NCBI GenBank assembly: GCA_022494885.1
Contig: JAGVSM010004975.1
Span: 109,730-173,729 of the forward strand
Source: Micrasema longulum
Taxonomy: Eukaryota > Arthropoda > Insecta > Trichoptera > Brachycentridae
Length of the DNA: 64,000 nucleotides
Direction of reading: 5' to 3'
Every line of letters begins with the position of its first letter. Position 1 is the stretch's first letter. The notes under the pieces were generated by a model. That model saw only the letters and a program-made list of their open reading frames with translations, was not told the DNA's origin and searched no databases. Position numbers and translations under genes: made by a program. This document shows, in pieces, positions 23,406-35,453 of the stretch.

Positions 23406-23580
23406 CCTCTGTGGTGCAGGGGTTAAGATACGTTACTTACTCACGGAAGATTCCGGGTTCGATTCCCGGTGAGAACACAAAATTAAATGTGATTTTTCTT
23501 AAGCCTGGGTGTTCCATGTTGTAATTCACTGCTGTAATTGGGCCCGCTTGTCTGTTGCGGTGTAAAAAAGTAAAATAAAA
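23406..23580 (+). mobile_element. tRNA-derived SINE, family S2
   Basis: Head CCTCTGTGGTGCAGGGGTTA (A-box-like), B box GGGTTCGATTCCCGG near 23456, then the S2 body with AAGCCTGGGTGTTCC and TAATTGGGCCCGC, ending in an A-rich tail. The best-preserved S2 copy in the window. Confidence 0.8.
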
Positions 23581-23639
23581 ATATGTACTAATTATAATGA
23601 AAACTGAAAAAAATATAAATAACAAAACATATTACAACA

Positions 23640-23990
23640 GAGATGAATTTAGAGAAGGCAATATTATAGAAGTCTAGGCATTTACAGGGCTTATGACCTG
23701 TCATTGGCTGGTTTCAGTGGCCACTTTATACACTGTGTAACATTCACCATTCTGCCCATATTTAAACATCTATATTCCTTTAATGTTTCCATCTGTTGAT
23801 GTTTGTGAAGTCAAAGAGCTGAAACCTTTATCTATGCGGGTGAGATTCATCTAATTGAACTATTCCACCTACATACCAGTCAACGCCTGAATTTTTTTTT
23901 TGTAATAAGTCAATATTAACAGCTCCCCAGGGACTTGAATCCAGACCTTGTCTACAAAAATTTGGACAAACTCAAAATATTGTTGATAAA
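23640..23990 (+). repeat. Dispersed repeat family P2
   Basis: Contains AAGTCTAGGCATTTACAGGG, TCATTGGCTGG, ATTCACCATTCTGCCC, AGAGCTGAAACCTTTATC and, further on, TTTGGACAAACTCAAAATAT, giving the longest internal stretch of the family. Its left TIR is recognisable (ACAACAGAGATGAATTTAGA). No right TIR. Confidence 0.6.
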
Positions 23991-24151
23991 TTACAAAACA
24001 TAAAACTTTATAAAATTTGATGTAAATACACATTAAGTTAAGAGAGTTAATTTTTAGGAAGTTTTTCTTTGCTCTTCTGCAAATAGCCGATTTAGACTTA
24101 CCACAGGGTACTTCTGGGGAAGCAAAATGTCAATATAATAAAATAACTTAC

Positions 24152-27100
24152 CTTGGTTTCTGCAGCATGAACATGGCCCGCTCGATGTCATCCCTTGCGT
24201 TCTTGTACACGTGCCCGTCACAGGTCATGATGGTCCCGCAGGAGCTGGCCGGGCTGAGGGCCGTGTCCAACGCGTCCACCGCCTCCTCCAGAGGGGGCGG
24301 CGCTCTCTGGGGCCCCCGGGATGGGGACAGATTGGGGGAGGTGTCCCTGGACGCGCGGGGGGTGTTCTCCAGGGAGCTGAGCGCCCCCAGCGGACTGAGG
24401 TTGCCGCCAGACACGATGGTGTCACTATCAGAATCTTGAGTAAAGATAAGGTAATTTAAATTTAGACATATACGACTAGATAGATAAGACAAAATGGTTA
24501 AATTTTTATATTCAAACCTTCGACTCTTATCACCATTTTGCCTATTTTATTTTGTTTTTATAATTTTTATTAATATGGATGTTTTTTGTAAGTAATGAAC
24601 GAGGAAAAAAAGATCTGAATTTGTTGCAACAGAGAGAGAAAACATTTTTGAGAATAGAATATGGAAGTCTAGGCATTTACGGGGATTATGACCTGTCATT
24701 GGCTGGTTTAAGTGGCCACTTTATACACTGTGTAACATTCACCTTTTGCTTATGTTTAAACATCCACATTTCCTCAACTCTTTCATCTGTTGACTTTTGT
24801 GAAGTAAAGGACAGTCGAGACTAATAAACCAGGGACTGAAATTATACAATAAAAACTACCGGACAAAACTATCAAAAGACTCGGACAAACTTTTCAAAAG
24901 ATGGAAAAAATATTATTATTAACGACAGAGTGTGAATAATTAATTATATATTATTTTTTGTGAAATGAATGTAATAATCCGTAAGGACTTTAAAGAGTTA
25001 ATTTTCTAATAAAATTTTGTTAAATTAAAATAATTATCCTACTGTACCTGCTGCAAAAGCATCATAAAACTCATCATCAGAGTTGTCATAAAATCTTGAA
25101 GGACGTTTCTGTTTCTTACTTGAGCTCTGCAAAAAATGTATATTACTTAATTTCCAAATAATATGAGATGAATCCACAATTGACTATTTTAATTAAATTA
25201 TATTTATAATAACTACACGTGGAAGCAGGAGCTAAATTTCTATACAACAGTTTATATTTTAAAGATATAACCTTTTTATGCCCAGATGGCATAAGTGATA
25301 TTTGCTTATCGGTAAGTGGTTAATTGAATAACATTTATTATTGATATTTGCTTTCTTTAATTACTTTGTAATTCATGTAACACAATTATAAACATGTTTA
25401 CTTCTTGTTTCCATCTTTATGGTTGGTTTTTACTAAACATCCGTATCTCTTCATCGGTGCTGCTTTTTAACTAAACATAATATAATATGTACTTCATATT
25501 TTTATAGGCGTTATCCTTTTTGTTCATCGGCGGGATTATCCTCTTTAGGAGTTTACTTTGATTTCAGATAAAACAAATAACGAAAGAAATCCCACTTGTT
25601 TGAAAACGCCAAAAATTACTTGAATTCACTGTACTTACTTTGTTTTCTGAGATTTGTTCTGCAAAAGACTGCTCTAGATCATGATGCTCAGCTGCCAGTA
25701 CAGCGAGTGCTTCCTCCAGAACTCTACACCGCTCTTTTTCTGCCCTCAGTCGTGCCCCTCTAGTCTCATCAGCCTGCTGCACTAGAGCCGCACAGTGCTT
25801 CAGGGTGCTCAGCAGGCGTTGTCCAGTAGACGCAACGTGCTGAAAACGCTAAAATAAAAATAAAATATTATTATTGATAATGCTATGAGCAAAATTGTAG
25901 GTATAATAGCAGTAAACTGATGAATTACGTAATTATTTACAAGGCAGAGGAAGATTTTAACTCACAATAGGTAAAGTTTCATTAATAGTAGAATAATATT
26001 TCGGGGGTTTAGGATCACAAAGGGGTAACTACAAAATTTCAAATTGTGAGTTAAGCTGGGTTTAGTGATGCCATAATCATATTTTGGGGTTTAGGATCAC
26101 ATGGAGCTAACTACAACAATATGGTTTTGTGATAAAAGTAAATTTAGAATTTGATCTTATGAAAGATGATGTTATGATTATGGCATTACTGAAACTGAGT
26201 TTTAACTCACAATTTAAATTTTTGTAATTACTCCGAGTTAATGGAAACAATTCGGTGTTATTTGTTGAATGCTAACATATTGCTATGGTTTTCACTCTTC
26301 TATAGTTGGCCTAGAATTTCCTATATACTCGCTGTAATTGTATATTTTTGAATGATTATTAATTTAGCCCAACACTTTTTTTTTTTTTTAAAGCTTTTTT
26401 CTGATGTTTATGATCAATAAAGGGCATTCGAGCAATTAAAAAAGTCAATTTTATTTAAGAACATGTAAAATATTTTAGAGTTAAAGGACATGGTGACTAT
26501 ATAAGGTAGAATAATGAAAGCTTTTTAACGCTCATTTATAAAAAATGTATGTTGTATTTACCATATAAGTAGACTGATGCAGGGTGGTGCCCATATGTAT
26601 GCTTTTCTCCAGGGCTGACACAAGGGCACCGCACTCTCCCAACTGGGACTCGAGAAGGGCTAAGTGATTGGTGGCATCAGTAAGAGAGTCTCGCATACTG
26701 CCCAGCGGTCGGCCTTGTATCTGGATCTGCCCCTCTTCTGCGCCAGTTTCTTCCTCCTCATCTTGATCAGCGCAGTTGGATGCTTCTCCGTTGCGTTCAC
26801 AACCCCAGAGATAGTAAGCGGAATATGCGATGTGTTCTTTGAAAGCGGTTATCCATTCCTTCAATAATGTTATGTACAGTTAAGTAGATGAGCCAGCGGA
26901 CTTTAGTTTTTTTTGCTTTTAGAAGTTTATAAATGTTATTTCAGATTCATTGTTATATCACGTTCTCAGTTTTTAGTTTTTAACGAGCATAATTTTTAGT
27001 CAATATTTCGGACATATTTTGTGGTATAACCTTGCTCGGTACTGCTTGATATAAAAAACGGGTTTACTTCTGTATGTTTATTTCAAACAGTAAACAGAGT

Positions 27101-30100
27101 TTCCAAAATTCTACATGTGAAAAATGAAGAATTTCTATGGTCATATATAAAATAAAAATTATTTGAGTGGATTAATAAATAAGCGAGTGTCTTTTGATCA
27201 ATTGATTCAACATACCTGCCGAACAACGAGGGTGGAAGGAACTGAGTTAGGTGGCACCCTCAGTCTCTGTGTAGTGCCATCGGAGAAGTGGAAGGTCAGG
27301 AGAGATGAATCAGTCGAACTGACAGTGAGACGTGCACTATCTAGATACTTCCACTCCACACGACTTCCACCACTGCCACTGTTGGCCTCTCCTCTACTGC
27401 TATAGTACGATAAAACACCTCGCTGTAGAACAGCCTGGAAGAGGAAACGGAATTGATCACTTCCATACAGGAAAATATAATAAGCGGAAGAAAGATTATC
27501 ATAAGTTTCGAAATTGGATTATGGGACCAAAGACATGAATATCATTAAATTTGTACAGTTTGTTCGACATTTTTATTCATTGTTCTTTTGAGATTTGAAC
27601 TATTATTTATGCTTTTAAAAAATAGGTCTTGAATCTAAGTAAACTCTTTATTCTGTATTTTTCAAATAATTAATAAGAAAAAATAACCCGTAACCTGGCA
27701 AAAACTAAATACTAGAGTGTTTATATTGGTTTCAAATATGATGGAGATAATATCGGTACCTCAGAGGCAGATGGATGCAAATCCGAAATTTGATGAAATA
27801 ACATTTCAATTTTTGTATCCAGTTTACGATCATGTCTATTGATTTTGAAGAAATGTAAGTCATATAATGAAAGAAATAATGTTTTCAGATACTGAAAATA
27901 CAAATTAATACTATAGATTATTAGAAATCGCTAAGAAAAAGTAGATTCTCTAGGCTTTGTTGGAACATTTGACTTAAGGATTTGCATTCGTCTGCCTCTG
28001 AGGTACAGATATATACTTTAATGAGAAAAAAAATAATAATTTGTAACCATTTATAGTTATTTTTGACTTTTCAGCTATTTTGGTGGTATTCACAAATGAA
28101 ATTGACATAAAAAATCTACCCAAAAAGATTTCCATCCTAGAAAACGGGATCTCTTTAGTAGTTGTCCCTCAAACCGTGTAGCGGTCCTTTGTATTTGTTG
28201 TACCGGTCTCACACTTAACACTTGTCTCATCTGACTATCTTTCGCTAGATCAACTGCCGTCTGACCTGAGAAGGTAAAGAAATACACACAAAGTTACACA
28301 GGGTAGTACGTTATTTACATTTATTACGTGCAATTAGTATGGATGTTGTGATGAAATTTTCATTACCTCCTTCTATATCCCATCTATCCCACCTGCTGAC
28401 AAGCCTCTAAAATAGAGGCTTAGCGGGTTATTCCTTATAAAAAAAAATTGATTTAAAAAAAACATTTTTATTAGGTAAATCTTTATTTATGTATTATATA
28501 TATGGCCTAAGTCAATCACAACAGGTAAATGAAGAAACATATGAACGACAAACTGAACAAAAAGAACATAAAACTATGTAGCAAAGAAAAAAAAGGGCAA
28601 AAAAATAATGGTATACAATATATTCATTAAAATGATAAACATATCAAACTTTGAGCAAACCATGCCAATCCATCTTCATACCACACTGTGTTAGTGGCGA
28701 AGAGATCTACGAAAAGCCAGAAGAACTATCCTAGAGAATTTCATGTTGTGTGATGAACTGACTAATCTACACATTCTAGACATTGGGACATAAAAACAAT
28801 AGTTGCTCTTAGAAGATTTAATTAGAGAACAACACAGATATGCAAAGGGCACTGCATTGGTACATGAAACGCAGTGCATCTTGATAATTTGTTACATGAA
28901 CGGTGATCAGTCTTAGGCTTCAGGTTACAGTCCCTGAAATATTGCAGTGTAAAACCATTTTTAAAAACAATATTCTATATTGACCTCCCAGGAATCTAAC
29001 CCGTAAACTCGACCATGATAAGCGGACGCGCCAACCACTATACTAAGAAGTGAACTTATTAACTTATTATTTATTTATTTAACACTTTATATACATATAC
29101 AAAATAAATATATATAAGGGCGGGCATATTGCCTTAAGGCAATTTCTTCCTACCTGCCCAAACCGTTCAGTTTGAGAAAATTACAAATACATGGACATAT
29201 TGAAACTAACAATTTTATACAAAAAATAAAAACAAAGATCAACAAAATAAAAATATATTAAAAAATAATACTATACTATGAAGAGAGGAGAGGGGATTAT
29301 TATTACGTTAATAAGTATCAAATATTTCTTTCCTCACCATTAATGTTACGAATTGTAGAATCGATTCCATTCTGAAGCAGAATAACAGCGAGTTGAGTGT
29401 GTCCTCTATAAGAAGCACAATGCAAACAACTGTTACCCTGAGTATCCACACAGTTGATATTTGGAGGTTGTGAATCACGTAACTGGAATGTAAAAAATAC
29501 TATAATTTGTCCAAAACAATTTTTAAATTTTATTAAACACTTCTTTTATTTAAGGCAAAAATTACAAATGAAAACCAAAAAAGAGAAAACTCTTGTGTTT
29601 GTTGTGGGAACACATATTGACTAAAGCACAAGTAAAGTTTAGCTTTAAATAATACTTTTTTTCCATATACCTAGACAATGCATCCTAAAAAGGATGATTT
29701 ATGCAATTAAGGGAAGAATAAAATATCATACAATAAGGGAATTAGATTAGGTAGAAATTGAAAAAAACAAAAATTTACTTCATATTCTGACAGGAAGTTT
29801 CCTATATGGTGGAAAATTTCAGGATCAAGGATGGAGAGGAACGATTGATAAATTAATATGATAGGGATATTTTTTCATGGAGGAGTACATACTATTTTTG
29901 TCTTTTATTGGACAACTTAAGAATATGCGACCTGGAGTCTCGTGGTCCAGACCACATTCACACCATGGACATACATATAGATATAAAATAAACATTAATC
30001 CGTCATTATAATGAGGAAGTTTAGTGCTACTCAAAATTGTAGGTTTTCTCTTAAAACAATATGAACATTTAATCATATGCCGAAAATTCTCCTAAATAAA

Positions 30101-33100
30101 ACATTAATTCAATTTCAAGTGAAAATTCTTGGTGGAAGTTCATTGTAATTTATTACAGAAATAAAAAATGAGTGATACTTAAATCCGCAAATTTGAATAG
30201 CTCAAGTTAAAATAACGCAAATATATAAATTCTTGTATTTATTCAGTAACACTTGGCAAAAAGGTCCTTCAGACAAAAATAATTTAATTCAATTACTATT
30301 GTATAGTATCTAATTCTAAATCCTTACTGTTTTTGCGTAAATTTATTTAATTTTATAATAAAAACATGCACAAATTGCGATGGTAGGCTGAAAACGAATG
30401 CACGCATGCTTGTAGAACGCCAACGAAGTGACCCTTAGCGCGCTAGGTGGCATGTGGAAGTAACATTCCCCTCTATACGCATGAGCAGGTTTGAAGATGT
30501 TACATTCATTCAGTGTATTTTGAGAAGCGGAAGTATGGAGGCATGTTCTAGTGCTATTTTAACGCGAGTCAAACAGCGTGCTGTTATCAAATTTTTCAAT
30601 ACGGAAAAAGTGACTCCTTCTGAGATTCATCGTCGTTTAAGGGCTATTTATAGTGACGATATTGTTGATAGGTCTACTGAAATTTGATGGGTAGTAAAAC
30701 TTTGTAGTTGCGAGCCTGGAAAAGTCATAATTGTTGATGAAACATGCAGCGGACGTTTGATTACTGCCACAGAAGATAAACAGTGCAAATTCGTCGAAGT
30801 ATGGATTCAAATGGTCGGCGAATCACTTAAAAGCGTATCGAAAACTATATTGGTATATCCAAAGAATCTGCCGGCTTCATTATTAAAAAATTAGGATACC
30901 ATAAAATCAACGCTCAACACAACTCGACAACTGAAGAGGCTCTTTGAAACCTGAAGTTTGAACCGATTCCACACCCTCCTTACTCCCCCGATCTTGTACC
31001 TTGCTATTTTTTTTCCCTCTACTTAAGAGAGACTGCAGGGATAATCATTACACCTTGGACGATGAGGTGAAGGCAGCTATCGAGTCCTGGATTTGAGAAA
31101 AGTCAGAAGAATTTTTCAGTGACGGAATGAAAAAAACATGTTAAATGCCGGGAGAAATGTGTTAGGCTTAACGGGACTATGTTGAAAAACAAATAAGCTT
31201 AAGAATTGTACCTTAATGTACTTTTAGCCCGATTTTGATATTAGTTTTTGTTTGTGTTCTATAAGCATGTGTGCATTACCTTTCAGCCTACCCTCATAGT
31301 TTGCCAATTAGAAAAGTTAGTTTGGAAAAATTCCTTAGATTTAGTAGAACTAGGAGGTAAAAGTGATATCACAGTAAAAATAATAACGGGATTTTAAAAA
31401 AATCTAAATCTTCTAAAATAATAGTGGGGTCAAAATGAAGTAAAAAATAATGAAAACTTATTTTCGGTTACATTCATAGTACAATGATAAAACAAATATT
31501 AAACTTCCACATCATAAATAATATTTTTTTTAATTCGAATTTTTATATATTTATTTTACTGATCTTTAATTTTTTACGTATTTGAAAAATAATGTGCCCC
31601 CACAGGGGGAACCTGTGCCAAGAAAATTTATCTATAAAAAAAAATGATTCGGAATTTTTCTTTATTAAATATAACTTCATCCTGAATATTTGTGTCTGAA
31701 AAGTCTATCAAACATATATTTATGTAGAGAATTTATAAATGCAAATAACATTATTTTATAATTCAATTTACCATATTCCATCATTAAAATGTATAAAACA
31801 TCAAAACTTAATCTTTAATAATGTTATATTTAGCCTAAAATGAGTCATATCTACATAACACACAAACATAAAAATAATTTATCAACCACAGGAATATACT
31901 GATATTTTATATTACTGTAACAGTTAAAGGTTAAATAAGATAAATATGTAGTTATTTACGGCAAAACACAATAAAAAAAAAAGATAAACAGTAAAGGTTG
32001 TTAAACTGTACACAGCAACATTATTTGATAGTAAATTATTTCATATAAAATAATACATACTTATAAATAGCAAAAAATTATGTGAAATCACAACATGCAC
32101 CCCCACACAGAGAAAAGAAGCTAGAAAAAAACAAAATAAAACTATTAGAATTTCAAATTAGGACCATAGAAGCATACTTTTTTGTTTCTTTTCCAATAAA
32201 ACATACTTAAGAAAAAAAATGTGGGGACATTTTATGTTTCAAGTGACAATGCTCACATTTTACCTGCACAAATTAATTTTCTTATAAAACAAAATAATTA
32301 AAAAAACAAAACAATATCATCATCATTCTAAGTTTTATTCAATAAATCATTATTAAAAAACATTACTTAATAAAACTAAAAAAATGTAAAGATTGTCTGT
32401 GTGGCAGATCCCGGACAGCAGGCAGTCATTTTGGATAGTCCCTACTTTATATAAAAAAAGTGTTCAAATTAAGAATAAATGAAAAAAAACCTAAAATTTT
32501 CATACATACATATTTTTTTAAAAGGTATCAATTATGTTTTACGCATTTTGATTATGTATCTGATTTCTTCGTTCTATTTGTTTTGTTTTCTGTAATACTA
32601 TTTTGCTGCTTCTTAAAATTAGAAGTTATGGTATGTTTTGTTTCTGGCTAATATCACTGCAGGTCGTTATAAAAAAAATTACTTGTTCATTTACCATTAT
32701 TATCAGTAAGTTGTCACAATCATATCTTATTTTACTTTTCTTTTACGCCACAACAACAGGTCAGAAGGCCCAATTACAGTAGTATATTTATGCACAGAAC
32801 ACCCAGGCTTGAGAAAAATCATATTTAATCTATGTGTTCTCACCGGGAGCAGAGCAAGGAGCCTTACATGCGTGAGTCACGCGTGTTAGCCATTACACCA
32901 CAGAGACCGCCAACTAACAATTTACATTCTAGTGTATCTATGAGATTGAGAATAATGTAGTTATCTGTTGAGAATAATGTAGTTATCCGCGTGACAGTAC
33001 AGTTGAATTAATTTGTCAAATTCAATTACCAGTTTATTAATATTCTCCACATCCCCTTCTCTGGCGGCAGCCAAAAGTTTGAGTTCTCTTTCCCTATGCT

Positions 33101-35453
33101 CATTATTCTCGGCAGCGAGTAGTAGTTTGTGAATATCCTGAGTTTTGGATAAATCCCGTGGGACTTTTCCTTCACCATTCATAACAGACACTGTCACCCC
33201 ATGTCGGAGAAGAAGAATCAACAATTCCTGCAATTGTATTATTAGAACAATAGAAGATACGAGAAAATTAGTATTATTTGAGATGACATAAAGCATAAAT
33301 TTGCATTTGTTTTTTTTTGCAGTACAATAGGCTACACCCTGCAGTGGTGAATTATGGCACAATACGCCTAGACGTGAGAAAAATCACATTGTCAAGCATC
33401 TTAACCATTACACCACAGAGGCCGTCAAATGAAATTACTTTTGTAGCTTAAAAAAATACTGGAGTCTTTTGTTCAGTAATATGAAGTTTTAAACATCAGT
33501 AATTTTAACTTTTGTTTTTAGGCTTTAACATCATCAGTATAATATGTAAATATTCAAACACAGTACAGAAAACAAAGAACCATCTTTGTTTCTTATTTAC
33601 TCTTTTTTTATTGATATTATAATAATACTTGGAAAAGTGACAAAATAAAATTGAGAAAAAAATCATATAAATGTAAAAAGGTGATAAAAAAAATAGTTTA
33701 CCTAATGGAGTAAAGATAAGATAAGTAAATCGAAATTTTTTGTACAGTGTAGTATAAAACGGTAGTAACATATTAAAATATGTCATAAATATAAAATACT
33801 TGTACATAAATTTTATCGGGAATATAGAAGTAATAAATTAACAGGGCCATTATCAAATTAATGTAAAAGGTACTTGCTTCGTGTCCAATAAAGGCTGCTT
33901 TATGTAATGGGGTATCTCCAGCATCATTTGGAACATTTCCATCAGCTCCATGGGTTAGCAGTAGGTTAGCTACCTCCGAGTGCCCAAAATATGTCGCTAA
34001 ATGAAGAGGTGTCCATCCTAAGTTACTCTTGGCTTTACCTGAAGAAAGTAATTTAAAAAAATAATGGCATTATTAAAAGCACAGCATTTTTTTATAATTT
34101 ATTTATACATTTTCAATATAGTGTTTCTCAGATATAACAATAATTATAAATAACAAATCAAATGTATTTTTGTATACTTTAAAAAACCTATTAGGGTCGT
34201 AAACCCCGTTCTAAACAGCCAAAAACCATTCCATCATACTTATCAACAATGTTTTGAGTTTGTCTAAATTAAAAAAAAAAAAAAAAAATCAAAAGAACAT
34301 TTTAGAGAAGGGAAAATAGAAGTCAAGGCATCCACAGGGCTTACGACCTGTCATTGGCTGGTTTAAGGGGCCACTTTACACACTGTGTAACATTCACCAT
34401 TCTGCCTTTATTTGAACATCAATATTTCTTCGATTCTTCCATCTGCTGACGTTTGTGAAGTTAAATACCTCAGAAGCGAGAGTCAGCCAATGACAGGTCA
34501 TAAGCCCTGTGGATGCCTAGACTTTTATATTCCCTTTTCTAAAATGTTCTTCATCTCTGTTATATTATGTTAACATCATACTTATTATAATATTACATCA
34601 TCAGATGAACTAGATTTTTTTTTCAAATATAAGATTTAAAAACCGTCAATATTATTAAATTGAAATATTATTTTTATTGTGTTAGTAGAATTATATGATT
34701 ACCTATTGATAATAGTATTCAATATGAAACAAAATGGGGTGAATTATATGATATTTTAAAAAATCGCTTTGAAGTGGAATGTTTAACTGAAATACTAACA
34801 TAATTTACCATTTATTTACGTTGTGATTATTACTTTAATACCCAATTATTATTAAATTCATTAAATTAATAAAAACACTTAGAAATTAGAAATGTGGGAA
34901 GTAATTATTAATTTTATTGTTCTGTACATATCGGCAGTTTAGCAGCTATCTGCCTTCTATTCATTAACTTCTACCTTATATTTACAGTCTGCATTACACG
35001 ATGGGTTAAACAACCCGCAAAGTAATGCAGACTACAATTGTAACATAAATAAATAATACTACCGACAAACATTGCAATTGTATGTTAACCACTTTATGAG
35101 CACTGGCTCTGAGTGAGTAAAGTTTTTTTCTTTAGAAATTGCTATAGATCAATTTAAATGAGATTTTAACTTCAATTAATTTTTGCTTATTAATACAAGC
35201 ATTAATCAATATAACGAGTTTGATATTAATATCTATTTTATAATGAATACATGGAGAATAATATATTATTCAGTTAGGTTTTAAAATGGATAAGGCATTT
35301 ATACAAACCTTTGCAACTTATATCCAATTGAATTCTTCTGTTTTGCCTATCTTCAAGTAAATTTTGAACTACTGTTACATCTCCGTTTCGGGCTGCATAC
35401 AAAAGAAGTTCATGGGGATCGCATTGCTGATCAGAATCAGAATCATTTTCCAT
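24152..35453 (-). CDS. OSBPL1A: Oxysterol-binding-protein-related protein, ORP1L/OSBPL1A type, N-terminal part (10 exons)
   Basis: Exons on the minus strand: 35453-35309, 34038-33878, 33227-33030, 29482-29338, 28265-28120, 27434-27216, 26858-26562, 25848(or 25839)-25639, 25126-25048, 24434-24152. They join in frame into about 627 residues starting MENDSDSDQQ. Residues ~1-240 are ankyrin repeats (GWTPLHLATYFGHSEV, DTPLHKAAFIGH, NSCLHCASYRGH). Residues ~248-350 are a PH domain (FEGQLLKRSRFLGWKSFW, ending EWITAFKEH). Acidic and coiled-coil segments follow (EKERCRVLEEALAVLAAEHH), then a FFAT motif DDEFYDA at ~524-530 in exon 9. The last exon has a Ser/Pro-rich linker and ends in phase 2. In known ORP1L the ankyrin repeats bind Rab7 on late endosomes and FFAT binds ER VAP proteins, moving cholesterol at contact sites. 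The ORD (with its EQVSHHPP signature) was not found leftward, so the gene is partial here. Confidence in family is high; individual splice sites are inferred. Confidence 0.9.
24600..24835 (+). repeat. Dispersed repeat family P2 in an ORP intron
   Basis: Starts TTGTTGCAACAGAGAGAG, then GAAGTCTAGGCATTTACGGG, TCATTGGCTGGTTTAAG, TTCACCTTTTGC and CATCTGTTGACTTTTGTGAA. The right terminus is lacking. It lies in the intron between the last two ORP exons seen. Confidence 0.6.
25959..26215. mobile_element. TIR element in an ORP intron
   Basis: The inner pair at 26041-26080 (AAATTGTGAGTTAAGCTGGG .. GCCATAATCAT) and 26173-26215 (ATGATTATGGCATTACTGAA .. CTCACAATTT) are inverted copies. A third, outer copy of the terminus, TTAACTCACAAT, lies at 25958-25969, and GGGGTTTAGGATCACA occurs twice (26013, 26086). 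The layout suggests one element inserted into, or duplicated within, another. No coding sequence. Confidence 0.65.
27756..28006. mobile_element. TIR element, GTACCTCAGAGGCAG family, 251 bp
   Basis: Left end GTACCTCAGAGGCAGATGGA and right end TCGTCTGCCTCTGAGGTAC are inverted copies of about 29 bp, continuing into GCAAATCC. A second, truncated copy lies at 55365-55556 and shares internal text (TCAATGGACATGAT on one strand). No coding sequence. Located in the ORP intron between the two PH-domain exons. Confidence 0.75.
28365..28445 (+). repeat. Short dispersed repeat (CACCTGCTGACAAGCC)
   Basis: The block ATTACCTCCTT..CCCATCTATCCCACCTGCTGACAAGCC.. AATAGAGGCTTA recurs at about 61068-61140 inside a P2 element. 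It is followed by an A-rich run here, so it may be a small retroposed element. Identity unknown. Confidence 0.45.
28844..29046 (-). mobile_element. SINE family S1, diverged
   Basis: The minus strand shows a decayed tRNA head (TTAGTATAGTGGTTGGCGCG, B box eroded) and the S1 body (CAGGGACTGTAACC, ending GCAGTGCCC). Located in the ORP intron between exons 4 and 5. Confidence 0.65.
29066..29285 (-). mobile_element. LINE 3' UTR/tail fragment
   Basis: A TTATTTATTTATT run at 29066-29082 is, on the minus strand, an (AAAT)n tail. The adjoining sequence holds GGAAGAAATTGCCTTAAGGC and GCCCGCCC, which resembles a LINE 3' UTR. No ORF. Family unknown. Confidence 0.4.
29825..30076 (-). pseudogene. LINE C-terminal zinc-knuckle fragment
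   Basis: The minus frame reads CPWCECGLDHETPGRIFLSC followed by PIKDKNSMYSSMKKYPYHIN. The 'C.C..E..T..H.LF.CP' layout is the end of I/Jockey/R1-type LINE ORFs. Embedded in the long ORP intron 3; no catalytic domain. Confidence 0.55.
30384..31290 (+). mobile_element. mariner element with intact TIRs and a deleted, broken transposase
   Basis: The ends are inverted copies of 35 bp, left TAGGCTGAAAACGAATGCAC and right GTGCATTACCTTTCAGCCTA, each bordered by TA. The plus frame from 30454 reads TRVKQRAVIKFFNTEKVTP, then RRLRAIYSDDIVDRSTEI before a stop, and continues as GKVIIVDETCSGRLITATED. This is the helix-turn-helix part of a mariner transposase. Then HKINAQHNSTTEEAL joins directly to LKFEPIPHPPYSPDLVPCYF, so the middle, including the first catalytic aspartate, is deleted. 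The position of the last catalytic Asp (PCD in relatives) is Tyr. Several stops and frameshifts follow. Non-autonomous and dead, but its TIRs could still be recognised in trans. It lies in ORP intron 3. Confidence 0.85.
31291..32742. other. ORP intron 3, AT-rich, nothing recognised
   Basis: No repeat family or exon signal was recognised apart from a short hairpin-forming CCCCCACAGGGGGAACCTGT near 31599-31618. Confidence 0.4.
32743..32911 (-). mobile_element. tRNA-derived SINE, family S2
   Basis: Minus strand: GGCGGTCTCTGTGGTGTAAT head, eroded B box, GTGAGAACACA, CTGGGTGTTCTGTGC, TAATTGGGCCTTCTGACC, ending TTGTGGCGT. Located in ORP intron 3. Confidence 0.7.
33338..33426 (-). mobile_element. 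SINE family S2, partial
   Basis: Minus strand: GACGGCCTCTGTGGTGTAAT head, then AAGATGCTTGACAATGTGAT, TCTCACGTCTAGGCG and ATAATTCACCACTGC. The B box region is deleted. It is only ~110 bp upstream of the third ORP exon. Confidence 0.65.
33872..33878 (-). other. GC-AG splice donor of ORP intron 2
   Basis: Reading frame requires exon 2 to end with GAA at 33878, where the next bases on the minus strand are GCAAGT, the classic U1-matching GC donor. The GT a few bases further (33873) would shift the ankyrin frame. The resulting junction, AAFIGHE-ELLILLLRHG, is a perfect ankyrin repeat. Confidence 0.75.
34295..34572. mobile_element. Family P2 element with both inverted ends
   Basis: Left AGAACATTTTAGAGAAGGGA, AAGTCAAGGCATCCACAGGG, TCATTGGCTGG; right CCAATGACAGGTCATAAGCC, CCCTGTGGATGCCTAGACTT, TTCTAAAATGTTCTTCATCT. 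The outer ~90 bp are inverted copies, so P2 is a TIR element. The single-ended copies elsewhere are fragments or longer relatives. No coding sequence. In ORP intron 1. Confidence 0.75.

Noticed and set aside
24167..24459. Long plus-strand frames opposite ORP exon 10
   Set aside because: Shadows of the GC-rich Ser/Pro-coding exon; the minus frame has the splice sites and joins the FFAT exon in phase.
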